Shown: positions 19,101-28,058 of the stretch, in pieces
Layout: the number at the start of each line of letters is the position of its first letter
Position numbering within the stretch: position 1 is the first letter of the stretch
Source: Agapetus fuscipes
Taxonomy: Eukaryota > Arthropoda > Insecta > Trichoptera > Glossosomatidae
NCBI GenBank assembly: GCA_951799405.1
Contig: OX637351.1
Location: 9,518,251 to 9,582,250 of the forward strand
Direction: 5' to 3'
DNA length: 64,000 bases
Program-made: the position numbers and the translations under genes
The notes under the pieces: model-generated
What the model saw: the letters and a program-made list of their open reading frames with translations, nothing else
Told to the model about the DNA's origin: nothing
The model's database searches: none

Positions 19101-22100
19101 GGGAGACAGATCAAGGTGAGCCGTCATCCTATTTTTATTATTATTTTTTTATTTTAATAGGACAACAAACAGTGTTACATAAGAAATATAATAATAACAA
19201 TTACAAAAAAACATGGCCAATTACACCCCCGGACAAAAAAATTACCTCCTAAAAATAGAGTCCTAAAAAAAAACTAAAATTGACATATAATGAATTATTC
19301 TTGATATTTAATTAGTTTTTTTGTATTGTTTGACATAATATGTTAGTTAGTTAGTTAAACATTTAATTTAAACATTCAGTAATAAAAGACATGTTTTTTT
19401 TAAATTAATATTTAAGAAGTAGGTTCGTATCCCTTATTTTAAATTATTTAAAATTTAAAGTATGTAAAGTATTTAAAATTTAAACATATTTATAAAATTT
19501 AAAAATATTTAATACTTAGTGAATTCACCTTTATTTTTTATTACAAAATTAAGGACACTATGTGTCCTTAATTTATCAAACAAAAGAAAGAGGTATCGAT
19601 AAAGGATTTCTTAGAAAAAGGGTTCAGTAAAGCCAAGCGGTGCGGTAGCAGGTAAACTCGTAATTTTTTTGTCCGGCGGTGTATATGTTGCCACGGATAT
19701 CAAGTTCAGAAAGTTGGAAAGAATAACATAATAATAACTTCAGCCGAGGTCTGGTTGGTTTTTTCCCAAACAGTTTAGCTCATAGGTTTCATGGGCATTA
19801 TCAACTAATATTCCTTGACTTATAAATTGGTATGAGGCTGGCCACCCATACTGGGGTCAATCCATTTCAAGTCACGCAATGGGTGTTACATCATGATTTT
19901 TAATATTTTTCAAAGAATTCATTTGGATTGTAATTTACATTCTGAGCTCAGAACACACTTCAGAGTAAAATTTGGACCAACGGTTCTCAAATTATGGCCC
20001 TCCGAAGTTAAAGTCCTAGGGCGAATTTGCCCGCTTCAAGTATTTCTCAAACAACTTATCTCTTTGGATTTTTTTATGTATCTCAAACGGTTTAGATCTA
20101 AATCTAAGCTGCAAAGATATGTATCTTTTGAGATTCATATGAAATGCATTCCCACAAGCAGACATGCATAATTTCGCACTTACACATGCCGCATGTGGAC
20201 CTACAATATAAAAAACCCAATCTCAAATGAACATAAGCCCTGCAACTCTTGCCGACCTTCCCTGAAGCAGGGGTGACATTGGCAAAGTGAACCATTTTTT
20301 ACAATATGGGTGGTCAGTCGCATACCAACCTATCAGTCAAGGAATACAAGCAATTAATACATTCAAATATATAAAACAAATAAACTCTAAACAATTACTT
20401 AAACAGTAAAAAATTAAAAAAAATTAGATGAGGTAGGAGTAATCACTAATGCTTGAAGCAGGCAAATTCTCTCAAATTCAAAACTTCAGACGGCCATAAT
20501 TTGAGAACCGTTGGTCCTAATTATTTTCTGTGTGTTCTGAGCTCAGAATGTAAGTCGCAATCCACATGATTTTTTTGAAAAATATTAAAAATGGTCATGC
20601 AACAACTTTTTTGTAGTTTAGGTGATTTGCAATGGAATGCTACCTACGTACTTCATTGTTGTGTAGTTTTGGAAGTCAACGACATTGTTTGTTCAGGTGA
20701 TGCCCAAGAGGACCAACAAGCCGGGTCTGGCCAAGACGAACCGCTTCCCCCGGGGGGCTCGGGGCCGTGGGCGCGGCACCATGCGGGGGGCAGGCGGGGG
20801 ATACTTCGGGGGGGCCGGCCGGGGCGCGCGGAGAGCCAGGTAACAGCATCACAGTACACCGCATGACACACAACTAACTCCTGTATTTATTTTGCATGTT
20901 GACCTAAATGTTTACCAAGCCCACTCCACACTCCAATAAAGAAGTTGCTGCACTTTAACCTCTGAAGCGCCAGCGATTTTCTGCCTAATTCAGACACCCA
21001 ACTTGTGGTTTTTTATATTAAATATCTCCTAAGATACAAAACATATCTCCTGTGGGTTTTTTTTATCTCAAAAAACAGTGAAATAAAGTTTTTTTAATGC
21101 CTACCAAAAAAAAAAACTTTTGTGAAATTGGAAAAAAAATTAAGATTCTAAAAATAGATACTTATACCTCATTAGTATGCGTAGGCACAAAATCCAAATA
21201 CATTGCAAAAAATTTATTGGTGGATGGTTCTACCCAATAGCAGTACTTCATGCGATTTTCGATCTTATTGCTGTGTAAAACCTAAAGAAAAATAAAAAAA
21301 AATGCGTTTAGTACTATGAGCGCGGATCCGCGTTCCGGCGCTTGAGGGGTTAAAGCTTCAGGAGACCATGGAACACCAGGTAGACGCATGATTACGTCAT
21401 AGCACAGTTATGTACGTTGAAGTAATATTTGCTCTTTTGGAAATTGGAAAAATCCCATATTCTATATTTGTCCTCGCGATCACTTTCCTTAGGACTCACT
21501 GAAATAAAAAACAACATTTATGTGTAATAAAACACACTGTTACTGTATCCTGCCGCCGTTCCTCTACGGGTGGCCGGTACCTCCGAAGATGCGTCTCCAC
21601 TTATTTCTGTCCTAGTAGTTTATCGATTTATGTATTATAGTAGTTTATCTAACCCTTTTATATCGACACCTTAAAGCTATAACCGAATAAGTGATGTTTT
21701 AAGCTAACATGAGTTTCTCAGATAAATGCAGCTTTTTGTCCTACTTTATATGAAAGAAAGCACTAAAAAAAATGTGAAAATTCTGTAGTTAAGAAGTTTT
21801 GTCATAAGTATTTCCTTATAATTAGTTCACTTAAGTTGCACCCAATGAAATGTTTTATCTACAATTTCTTAAATCAGTGAATCAGCACTTATTCAGTTTT
21901 ACCTTTAAGTTGGCAATTCATCATGTATTCTTATTTGATAAATGTGGCCGATATACCTGTACCCTGATTACGAGTTTTTTCACTTTACTTTAAAATGGTT
22001 CACTTTGCCAATATCACCCCTGTTTTCAGGGAAGGTCGGCAAGAGTTGCAGGGTGTATGTCCATATGAGATTCGGGTTTTTATATAGGACCACATGCGGC

Positions 22101-23715
22101 ATGTTTAAGCGCGAACTTGTGCATGTCTGTTTTTGAAAGTGCATATAATGTGAATCTTTAATGTTACATGTATTTTGCAACTTAGATTAAATTAGATTAG
22201 ACTCAAAGTATTGTGTATTCGAGAAAAATGTATGTGAACTTGTAAAGCACCCCTGGCAAAACAAGTTTTGAAACCTTTTTTGCCAGGGGTGCTTAACAAG
22301 TTCACATAGGTTTTTTTTTTGTATACACAATACTTTGACCGGTCCGTAGTCCGGTGGCAACATTTTGGACGTAAATGGAAGGTTGTGGATTCGAATCCCG
22401 GCTGAGCACCATTTATATTTCCAAATGTGCTCTTCGCGGGGTTGAAAAATTCATAAACCTTTACCAAAGACCGGTCACTGAAAAGTCCATCCAACCTTAC
22501 AACAACTGGGTCTTTCTACAGCGACGACCAAGCTCGCAGAGGGCTCTTGAGGTGTGATACACATAAAAACAGCGCTCACCAAATAAATCATCCTAATATT
22601 ATTATTATTATTCGAGTAAAGTGAAAAAACTCGCACTCAGGGTCCTGATATTTGTAATCCTATAAGTGCATGTGTAATATATGAACCAGCCAGTACACGT
22701 AGTCGCTTGCTTGTTACGTCCTAGACTCCTCCCAGCCTTTCCCTCATCTAACCTTCCATTTGTCTTCAACTTATATCTAAATGTAATACACCACGTCCAT
22801 TTCATCCAGACATTTATATCAAAATGTATATCAATGGTTAAAAGGCAGCAGGGCATAAGCGACATTTTGGTCAAAAATGAGTTATGAATGCTATCCTACT
22901 TGAAGTTTTCCGCTCTTTCTAATGCGCTAACTCCCATGGCTCTACAATGATTTTTGTGTTGTTTATGCCCAAGAAAACAACTGCGTTTTCACGACGATCT
23001 TACGTCCCTTGCTTCTTGCATTTGTGGATTTCACCGCTTAGGTGGTCAACCTCCTAAAAATCTTTACATTATTCTAATCTAATCTAAGTTGCAATGATAT
23101 GTAACATCGGGGATTCACATTACATGCATTCTCACAACCAGACACGTACAAGTTTGCGCTTGCACATGCCGCATGTGAATCTACAGCATAAAAACCAAAT
23201 CTCAACTGGGATGCACCCTGCAACTCCTGCCGACCTTCCCTGTAACAGGGGTGACATTGGCAAAGTGAACCATTTTCTACAGCACGGGTGGTCAGCCGCA
23301 TACCAACCTATAAGTCGAACATACACAACAAATTACATTTTAGAAATAAACAAATTATAATATGGATAAACATTAAAAACAAATACAAAATTCTAATTAA
23401 AAATTTGAGAAACCCTAGCCCTAGCCGCCAACATTACAGATCAACCGCCATGTCTTTCTGTCCTTGCATACTTCTTTCATTTCATCTAGAGTCATAACCT
23501 TCTTCACACAAGCTCTCCTTTAATTTGTGACTCTGGATATTCCATTCATTCGGCAATTGATCATGATAATTGTATACAAAAAGATGGCCGCATTTGCGTT
23601 CATATGTCACACGCACACATGTGAGGTTATGTTGTCCGGTGGAATAAATGTGAATTTATTTTTCAGAGAATGGTCCAACCCCCCCTACATGTACCCCCCA
23701 GACATGTACCAATAG
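16067..23715 (+). CDS. PABPN1: Nuclear poly(A)-binding protein 2 (six exons)
   Basis: Exons: 16067-16138, 17277-17430, 17630-17762, 18524-18653, 20697-20839 and 23667-23715. They total 681 nt, giving 226 residues and a stop, with splice phases 0, 1, 2, 0, 2 and GT-AG sites throughout. Drosophila Pabp2 is about the same length. Domain order is: an acidic N-terminus; a coiled coil ([20 protein letters not shown]); one RRM with RNP2 [19 protein letters not shown] and RNP1 KGFAYIEF; a [12 protein letters not shown] segment; a Gly/Arg-rich tail; and a Tyr/Pro-rich end. The protein binds nascent poly(A) in the nucleus, stimulates poly(A) polymerase and helps set tail length. Introns hold several repeats, and exon 4 is followed by three extra partial copies of itself. 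Confidence 0.93.
16496..16730 (-). repeat. Family A repeat
   Basis: Nearly full-length copy in PABPN1 intron 1, diverged. The palindromic centre is weaker (ACCGCATATAAG). Confidence 0.75.
17130..17160. repeat. Hairpin in PABPN1 intron 1
   Basis: CCGTTGCGTAATG and CATTACGCAACGG are exact reverse complements separated by two bases (GT). A long perfect stem with a tiny loop. Possibly a transposon-excision scar or a small foldback. Confidence 0.75.
17277..17430 (+). CDS. PABPN1: PABPN1 exon 2 (coiled coil)
   Basis: The acceptor is ttgcag at 17271-17276 and the donor is gtaagt at 17431. It encodes an acidic lead and the conserved helix [20 protein letters not shown], continuing to TEVDKHIG. This helix stimulates poly(A) polymerase in PABPN1 proteins. 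Confidence 0.92.
17630..17762 (+). CDS. PABPN1: PABPN1 exon 3 (RRM first half)
   Basis: Acceptor cttgcag, donor gtcatt at 17763. It encodes [20 protein letters not shown] and then [20 protein letters not shown], which covers RNP2 and helix 1 of the RRM. Confidence 0.93.
18115..18475 (+). mobile_element. RTE-type LINE 3' end, split by a SINE
   Basis: 18115-18187 encodes [18 protein letters not shown] and 18411-18475 continues [15 protein letters not shown] and a stop, the C-terminus of the same RTE family as 5635-7254. The 223 bp between is a SINE. The element lies in PABPN1 intron 3, on the same strand as that gene. Confidence 0.82.
18188..18410 (+). mobile_element. tRNA-derived SINE inside the LINE tail
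   Basis: The head has an A-box-like TGGCCAAGGGG and a B box GGTTCGAATC at tRNA-like spacing (about 18196-18260). A unique body and an A-run (AAAAAAAAA) at the 3' end follow. It interrupts the LINE coding sequence at the codon after CK and before DEKKW. The target duplication is too short to define (possibly AAG). Confidence 0.7.
18524..18653 (+). CDS. PABPN1: PABPN1 exon 4 (RRM second half)
   Basis: Acceptor tgtgcag, donor gtgagc at 18654. It encodes [20 protein letters not shown], continuing to FRGRQIK, with RNP1 KGFAYIEF. Phase 2 in (completing the Arg codon from exon 3) and phase 0 out. Confidence 0.93.
18715..19115 (+). repeat. Three extra tandem copies of the 3' part of PABPN1 exon 4
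   Basis: The last 93 nt of exon 4 (from AAGGGCTTTGCC to CAGATCAAG) recur at 18715-18807, 18869-18961 and 19023-19115, at an exact 154-bp period. Each has the GTGAGCC donor and, except the last, the same 60-bp intron piece. The first three copies appear identical; the fourth differs by two synonymous changes (GTA for GTG, ACT for ACC). The upstream junction CAGGTGTCTGACCCCCC would shift the frame if its AG were used as acceptor. These copies are therefore probably not productive exons, but they carry real donors that could compete. Confidence 0.85.
19130..19889. other. AT-rich part of PABPN1 intron 4
   Basis: Mostly A/T, with a short family A fragment at 19815-19856 (plus orientation). A run of CTTTATTTTTTATTACAAA followed by a nearby short inverted GGACACTATGTGTCC hairpin at about 19553-19567. 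Confidence 0.5.
19890..20605. mobile_element. Foldback element split by a family A copy
   Basis: The arm at 19890-20045 (ATTCTGAGCTCAGAACACAC, then CCAACGGTTCTCAAATTATGG) is found inverted at 20448-20605 (CCATAATTTGAGAACCGTTGG, cut short here, then the GAGCTCAGAAT segment), giving inverted arms of about 150 bp. A family A repeat (20094-20345) sits between them. Confidence 0.72.
20094..20345 (-). repeat. Family A repeat
   Basis: Full-length copy (AATCTAAGCTGCAAAGATAT through CCAACCTATCAGTCAAGGA), with the perfect CACATGCCGCATGTG centre and a CCCTGAAGCAGGGG hairpin. Nested in the foldback element. Confidence 0.85.
20697..20839 (+). CDS. PABPN1: PABPN1 exon 5 (Gly/Arg-rich)
   Basis: Acceptor tgttcag, donor gtaaca at 20840. 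It encodes [20 protein letters not shown], then an [16 protein letters not shown] tail. The RTN(R/K)PG motif is conserved in the family, and the Gly/Arg tail is the methylated, self-associating region. It is very GC-rich compared with its surroundings. Confidence 0.92.
20840..21544. other. PABPN1 intron 5, first part
   Basis: AT-rich, with no recognised element. A motif GATCCGCGTTCCGGCGC near 21325 stands out as GC-rich. Confidence 0.4.
21545..21620 (-). mobile_element. RTE-type LINE 3' end fragment
   Basis: The minus strand matches the end of the RTE element at 7205-7267 almost base for base (AAGTGGAGACGCATCTTCGG, then GGCCACCC, then GGAACGGCGGCAGG). Severely 5' truncated. Confidence 0.8.
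21990..22195 (+). repeat. Family A repeat
   Basis: Starts inside the repeat at ATGGTTCACTTTGCCAATAT and ends with the usual TTTGCAACTTAGATTAAATT tail. The first ~40 bp are missing. Confidence 0.8.
22215..22325. repeat. Inverted repeat around an AACAAGTTTTG-type spacer
   Basis: TGTGAACTTGTAAAGCACCC and the following CTGGCAAAAC are found inverted (through TTTTGCCAGGGGTGCTTAAC, then AAGTTCACA), separated by about 12 bp. TGTATTC and GTATACACAATACTTTGA motifs flank both sides. It behaves as a short foldback next to a SINE head. Confidence 0.65.
22338..22617 (+). mobile_element. SINE family T, full-length
   Basis: Head GACCGGTCCGTAGTCCGG, B-box-like GATTCGAATCCCGGC at about 22388, body with CCAAGCTCGCAGAGGGCTC and an ATT trinucleotide tail ending at 22612. 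Plus orientation. Confidence 0.78.
22840..23045. repeat. Interspersed repeat, second copy at 32640-33060
   Basis: Motifs AGGGCATAAGCGACATTTTG, CTCTTTCTAATGCGCTAACT and TTTATGCCCAAGAAAACAAC are found in reverse complement at 32880-33050. Class unknown. Confidence 0.6.
23073..23310 (-). repeat. Family A repeat
   Basis: Full-length, with two TCTAA tail units, a CACATGCCGCATGTG centre and a CCCTGTAACAGGGG hairpin. In PABPN1 intron 5. Confidence 0.85.
23400..23535 (-). mobile_element. RTE-type LINE 3' end
   Basis: The minus strand encodes [20 protein letters not shown], then LICNVGG and a stop, the C-terminus of an RTE family member related to 39168-39310. 5' truncated. Confidence 0.8.
23667..23715 (+). 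CDS. PABPN1: PABPN1 exon 6 (C-terminus)
   Basis: Acceptor ttttcag at 23660-23666. The phase completes the Arg codon from exon 5. It encodes [15 protein letters not shown] and a TAG stop, matching the Tyr/Pro-rich end of PABPN1 proteins. No strong AATAAA follows within 150 bp; an ATTAAA lies near 23887. Confidence 0.88.
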
Positions 23716-23941
23716 TGAGGCCTCTAGTGCTCGTATAGCCCGCTAGCCCACTAGCCCTTGCTTCTGCACCCTCTTGTCTATATACACCTAATGCACTTCA
23801 TATTATACGAGTCGTTTGCTACCAAAGTCTCTTCAGACAACTGATTTTGAGTAATCCACATTTTAACACTTTCACTTGCGCATAAAATATTAAAACAGTA
23901 CCTTTGGAATTTCTGAAAAAAACATATTTTTAAAACTCTAA

Positions 23942-24927
23942 TGCCCGCTTTCTACTGCGAGCGGAGCGGACTCCGTACGGACTCCGCTCGACTAGCAACA
24001 GTAAATTTCATAGAAGTGCTTCCACCGACAGCGAGTGAGCGGAGCGGACTGAGCGAGTACAAAGAGTTACAAAAGTGGTCGCAGAGTTGAGCGAGTTTCC
24101 ATCGGACTCCGTACGGACTCCGCTCGACTAGCAACAGTAAATTTCATAGAAGTGCTTCCACCGACAGCGAGTGAGCGGAGCGGACTGAGCGAGTACAAAG
24201 AGTTACAAAAGTGGTCGCAGAGTTGAGCGAGTTTCCATCGGACTCCGTACGGACTCCGCTCGACTAGCAACAGTAAATTTCATAGAAGTGCTTCCACCGA
24301 CAGCGGAGTGAGCGGAGCGGACTGAGCGAGTAAAAATGAGTCCGCTGTGTCATGGTCTCGGCCGCTAGTTTTCAACGGATTCCGCTCCCCCGTGCCCCCC
24401 GCGCCAACCCGCGCAGTTGCATGACAGTTGCTATTACAAGAAATCTGAAAGTACCCCGCGATAAAACACATCATACATGATTTACAAAAACACATCATAC
24501 ATGATTTACAAAAACACATCATACATTATTTTATAAATTTGAAAATATTAAAATGTATGTTTTATTTCAAACATCTACTTTTTATGTATTAAAGCAAAAT
24601 AATACATTTTTATTTTTCGAAACAAAAAAGAACTTTTTTTATTAATAATTAAAACATTTGATCTGGGCGTAGGCTGCAACGAGCCGTCACACACTGTCAT
24701 GTCGCCTAGTTGGCTACTCTGTGGGCTCTGCTAAGCCCGCTGTAGATGGAAGGCAAACAACTCTTTCATCTGACTCATCTCATTTCCCGCCTAGCTCACT
24801 CCGTCGAGCTCGTTGGCTGTGGAAGGCAAATACCATTATTTTTTAAAACTCTTTCGCAATGGAAGGCCAAAACTATTTCACTACGCTCCGCTCAGCTATT
24901 TCCCGCTCGCAGTGGAAAGCGGGCACA
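23942..24927. mobile_element. DNA-transposon-like element with 23-bp inverted ends
   Basis: Ends TGCCCGCTTTCTACTGCGAG (left) and the complement of TGCCCGCTTTCCACTGCGAG (right, to 24927) differ by one base. It contains a 136-bp tandem array. No transposase was found. Target duplication is not clear. Confidence 0.75.
23959..24340. repeat. 136-bp tandem array (about 2.8 copies)
   Basis: CTCCGTACGG recurs at 23971, 24107 and 24243 at an exact 136-bp period. Units are nearly identical and rich in GAGCGGAGCGGACTGAGCGA motifs. The last unit is truncated and slightly diverged. The array lies inside the inverted-repeat element. Confidence 0.88.
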
Positions 24928-24947
24928 ACAGCGACATTTTGTTCGTC

Positions 24948-25360
24948 CGTTGAGCCCACGCTTTGACAAACTAATGATAGTAATGAGGTCTCATCACCAA
25001 GGTCATTCTTACCTACCGAATTTTGGTAATCTATAATATAATCTATAATCTAAGTTGCAAGGATATATTCATTTCAAGCTCTCAGATGTATGCCCACAAA
25101 CAAACATGTGTAGTTCGCGCTTACAACTGCTGAATGTGTACTTACAAATAAAATCCAAACCTCAAATGAACATAAGCCCCACAACTTTTGCCGACCTTCC
25201 CTGAAACAGGGGTGACATTGGCAAAGTTAACCATTTTATAAAATTTATAAAAATAATAATAATAATATTTGTATAAATACTAATCAGCTGTTCACTTGCG
25301 GCCATCTTGGTTTGACAGATCGTCATACAAATGCATCATTAGTTTGTCAATCGGCAGGCG
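24948..25360. mobile_element. MITE (relative of 11908-12137) split by a family A copy
   Basis: GTTGAGCCCACGCTTTGACA at 24950 and the inverse near 25325-25350 match the MITE at 42958-43190. A family A repeat (25030-25240) interrupts it between GGTAAT and ATTTGTAT. Confidence 0.72.
25030..25240 (-). repeat. Family A repeat nested in a MITE
   Basis: The tail has tandem TATAATC units (TATAATATAATCTATAATC), so the tail repeat varies between copies. The palindromic centre is degenerate. A clean example of the repeat as a mobile insertion. Confidence 0.8.
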
Positions 25361-25470
25361 TATTTATAAATTACAGAAGAGTCCTTGACCTTCAATACAC
25401 AGGCACTTGCAGACTCATAAACCATACAAATTACACAAAATATGTAAAGTAAACAGTACTATTATTATTT

Positions 25471-25672
25471 TTTGGAATCAAAAAACGGATGTTACTGACC
25501 GTGGAAAGAGAAGAACGATTTTCTCTGCGTTTTGTCAGAGTCATATCCGACGTCTTCAGGAGGTGTGTGTCTTCTACTGAGAAGAAACACGAAATGTTGA
25601 ATTATTGTTGTTTGCTCGAGGTCAAAGGTTGTAGGTACAAAGTAACATCCGTTTTTTTCATTCCAAAAAATG
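25471..25672. mobile_element. Short MITE with 27-bp inverted ends
   Basis: TTTTTGGAATCAAAAAACGG and the following ATGTTAC are repeated inverted at 25644-25672 (GTAACATCCG, then CATTCCAAAAAA). About 200 bp, non-coding. Confidence 0.72.
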
Positions 25673-26265
25673 GCTAATGACCGTTATCATAATTTAAAAT
25701 CTTTAAGTACTATTATTAGTCAAAATTTTGCTTTATATTATGTGGAAAATTTAAAACATTGCGAAACTACTGTAAAAATTGACGTTGGAACATATACTGA
25801 GGATTTATCATGTGCTGACTGGGAATATTATACTTTCCAGCAGTGCTATAAAAATAGTGTGCCATACAAGTGTTGTTAAAGCGAAGCACACCTGGCGCGG
25901 TGTGCGCACCAGGAGAAATGTTGTATAAAGCGCCGTGTTAAATATTTTAATTGGTGGAATTTGGTAAGCATTGTCAAAATGAAGAGGACATAGGAACATA
26001 GTTTTTATTGTAATTGGAGATGAAGGGGTTTACGGAAGCAGGCGACTCACATGTTACATCTATTTATTGTATTACTCAGTGTCTGCATGGACACCATTGT
26101 TATAGATTATAATAAAATGAATAGTACTTAGCGGCCACTGCATCGTTGTCCATTTCCTGTTCTTTTATTTCGTCTAGTCGACAGCTGAGCTGGGAAAATG
26201 CTCGCATTGAAAACCAAACGGATTCGACGGCCATTTTGGTGATAATTTTAAATCCAAGACCCTAA
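25673..26265. other. Unassigned; weak transcription-end-like motif
   Basis: No gene recognised. Contains GCACACCTGGCGCGGTGTGC (imperfect inverted motif, about 25886) and an AATAAAATGAA near 26113. Confidence 0.4.
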
Positions 26266-26327
26266 ACAATGGTGAGGTTTACGCTGCCTTCACAAGACAC
26301 ACATGCAGCAAGAAAACTTCCTCTTCA

Positions 26328-26529
26328 AAATGAAGGGGCTGGTGGATGGCTGACGTTTTTAAATGAAGGGGCTGGTGGATGGCTGACGTTTTTAAATGAA
26401 GGGGCTGGTGGATGGCTGACGTTTTTAAATGAAGGGGCTGGTGGATGGCTGACGTTTTTAAATGAAGGGGCTGGTGGATGGCTGACGTTTTTAAATGAAG
26501 GGGCTGGTGGATGGCTGACGTTTTTAAAA
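26328..26529. repeat. 33-bp minisatellite, six units
   Basis: A 33-bp unit (AATGAAGGGGCTGGTGGATG, then GCTGACGTTTTTA) repeats six times with essentially no changes. Because 33 is divisible by three, it is open in several frames on both strands (NEGAGGWLTFL on plus, FKNVSHPPAPS on minus). Family A sequence lies to the right. No evidence of translation. Confidence 0.92.
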
Positions 26530-26651
26530 TGGTCTGGAAAATAAATAGGTGCCGCTCTCCACGTAAGACCCATTTAGGGACAATGCGGGAAGAAGTTGCA
26601 TTATAAGTGCAGCCTTGTTGTGTTGCCTTATAGGACCATATCATTATTATA

Positions 26652-26945
26652 ATTGTAATTTCTTGACTTGTAGGTTGGTATGAGGCTGACCATTCATACA
26701 GTAAAAAATGGTTCACTTTGTACCAATGTCACCCCTGCTCCAGGGAAGGTCGGCTTAAGTTGCAGGGTTTATGTTCATTTGCGGTTTTTAGTTTTAATTT
26801 GTAAGTACAATTCATCATTATTTTGTAGGCGCAAACTTAAAGTATTTGTTTGAGGGCATGCGTTTGATATGAGCTTTGAATGTTAATATATCTTTGCAAC
26901 TTAAATTATAGATATTATATATAGTAACGTGGATTAGAAAATTTT
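26652..26945 (+). repeat. Family A repeat, diverged
   Basis: GACTTGTAGGTTGGTATGAG through TTTGCAACTTAAATTATAGA, with an insertion-like difference in the middle. Confidence 0.75.
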
Positions 26946-26984
26946 AGGAACAGAGCTAACAAATGTTTAGATATTGGCTGATAG

Positions 26985-27085
26985 GTTGGTCTCAAGACTC
27001 ACCTCTTCGTCCAATCATATGGACAAGCGCCTTGGCAGTGACACACTGTCATAAAAGGCGCTATATAATTTTTGTATTAATAATA
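26985..27085 (+). mobile_element. CR1/L2-type LINE 3' end fragment
   Basis: CTCAAGACTCACCTCTTCGT matches the L-K-T-H-L-F coding end. GACACACTGTCATAAAAGGC and an ATT trinucleotide tail follow. A close relative is at 33735-33838. Confidence 0.75.
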
Positions 27086-27308
27086 ATATGAGGCTGACCC
27101 CCGTGCTGTTAAAAACGGTTCACTTTGCCAATGTCACCCATGTTTCAGGGAAGGACGGCAAGAGTTGCGGGTGTATGTCAATTTTAGATTTGGATATTTA
27201 TTTGTAAGTACACATTCAGCATTTGTAAGCGCGAACTTGTACGTGTCTGCTTGTGAGAATGCATATGATGTGAATCCCCAATGTTACATATCTTTGCAAC
27301 TTAGATTA
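27085..27308 (+). repeat. Family A repeat
   Basis: ATGAGGCTGACCCCCGTGCT through TTTGCAACTTAGATTAGG. It directly abuts the LINE 3' tail. Confidence 0.82.
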
Positions 27309-27459
27309 GGTTTGCTGAGGCTCCTTCCAACATCTGTCTCCAGCTCCGCCCCTCCTCTGACACCTTTCTCCAGTTAGCAGCTTGGATTAGCTGAGCTGCC
27401 TCCCTCCACCTTAGTCCAGGCCCTTCCTCTCTTCTCTTCGCGGGTGGACGGTCATCATT

Positions 27460-27518
27460 CTTTACTCTGTCGCCATTCCGCTAGGGGTGGCTAGAGCCTC
27501 TGCAGAGCTGCCTCCTTT
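27460..27518 (-). mobile_element. RTE-type LINE extreme 3' end
   Basis: The minus strand reads GGAGGCAGCTCTGCAGAGGC, then TCTAGCCACCCCTAGCGGAATGG, matching the 3' end at 18430-18475. Confidence 0.75.
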
Positions 27519-27672
27519 ATGTCTCATATTTGTATAACACAAACAATGAAAATAAAGCATTATACAAAGATATGAAACTGACATCAGTTTCCAAGATAAC
27601 AAGATTAGATAAATTGGTTTTTGATGACTTTGTGTGTATTCAGTTCCACCAACCGTTTCGCAAATAATTTGC

Positions 27673-28013
27673 ATTCTATAATCTATAATCTAAGCTGCAA
27701 AGATATGTTGACATTTAAGGTGCATTTTATGCATGCCCACAGACAGGCACATGTAGGTTCGCACCTACACATTCTGCAAATATGTATTACATATATGATT
27801 CATATGAAATGCATTCACATAAGCAGACAGGTATAAGTTTGTGATCACATGCCGCATGTGGACCTACAATATAAAAACCCAATCTCAAATCAACATAGGC
27901 CCTGCAACTCTTGCTGACCTTCAATATAAAAACCCAATCTTAAATCAACATAAGCCCTGCAACTCTTGCCGAACTTCCCTGAAACAGGGGTGACATTGGC
28001 AAAGTGAACCCGT
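27673..28013 (-). repeat. Family A repeats, two overlapping or merged copies
   Basis: A partial copy (27673-27790) with a TATAATC tail runs into a second copy that ends at GTGAACC (28013). Within the second copy a 50-bp stretch (AATATAAAAACCCAATCT, then CCCTGCAACTCTTGC) is itself duplicated. Confidence 0.78.
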
Positions 28014-28058
28014 ATATAACACAAACGCAACTAAGCTACACATATAGTGTAACTTCTT

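Noticed and set aside
18715..19115. Extra RRM exons of PABPN1 as functional alternatives
   Set aside because: The only upstream AG gives the wrong phase from exon 3 and exon 4; treated as duplications with decoy donors.
23959..24340. CRISPR-like array
   Set aside because: Units are contiguous without unique spacers and lie in a eukaryotic transposon.
26279..26716. 145-codon minus-strand and 91-codon plus-strand repeat proteins
   Set aside because: Frames are created by the 33-bp minisatellite; no start context, homology or transcript signal.
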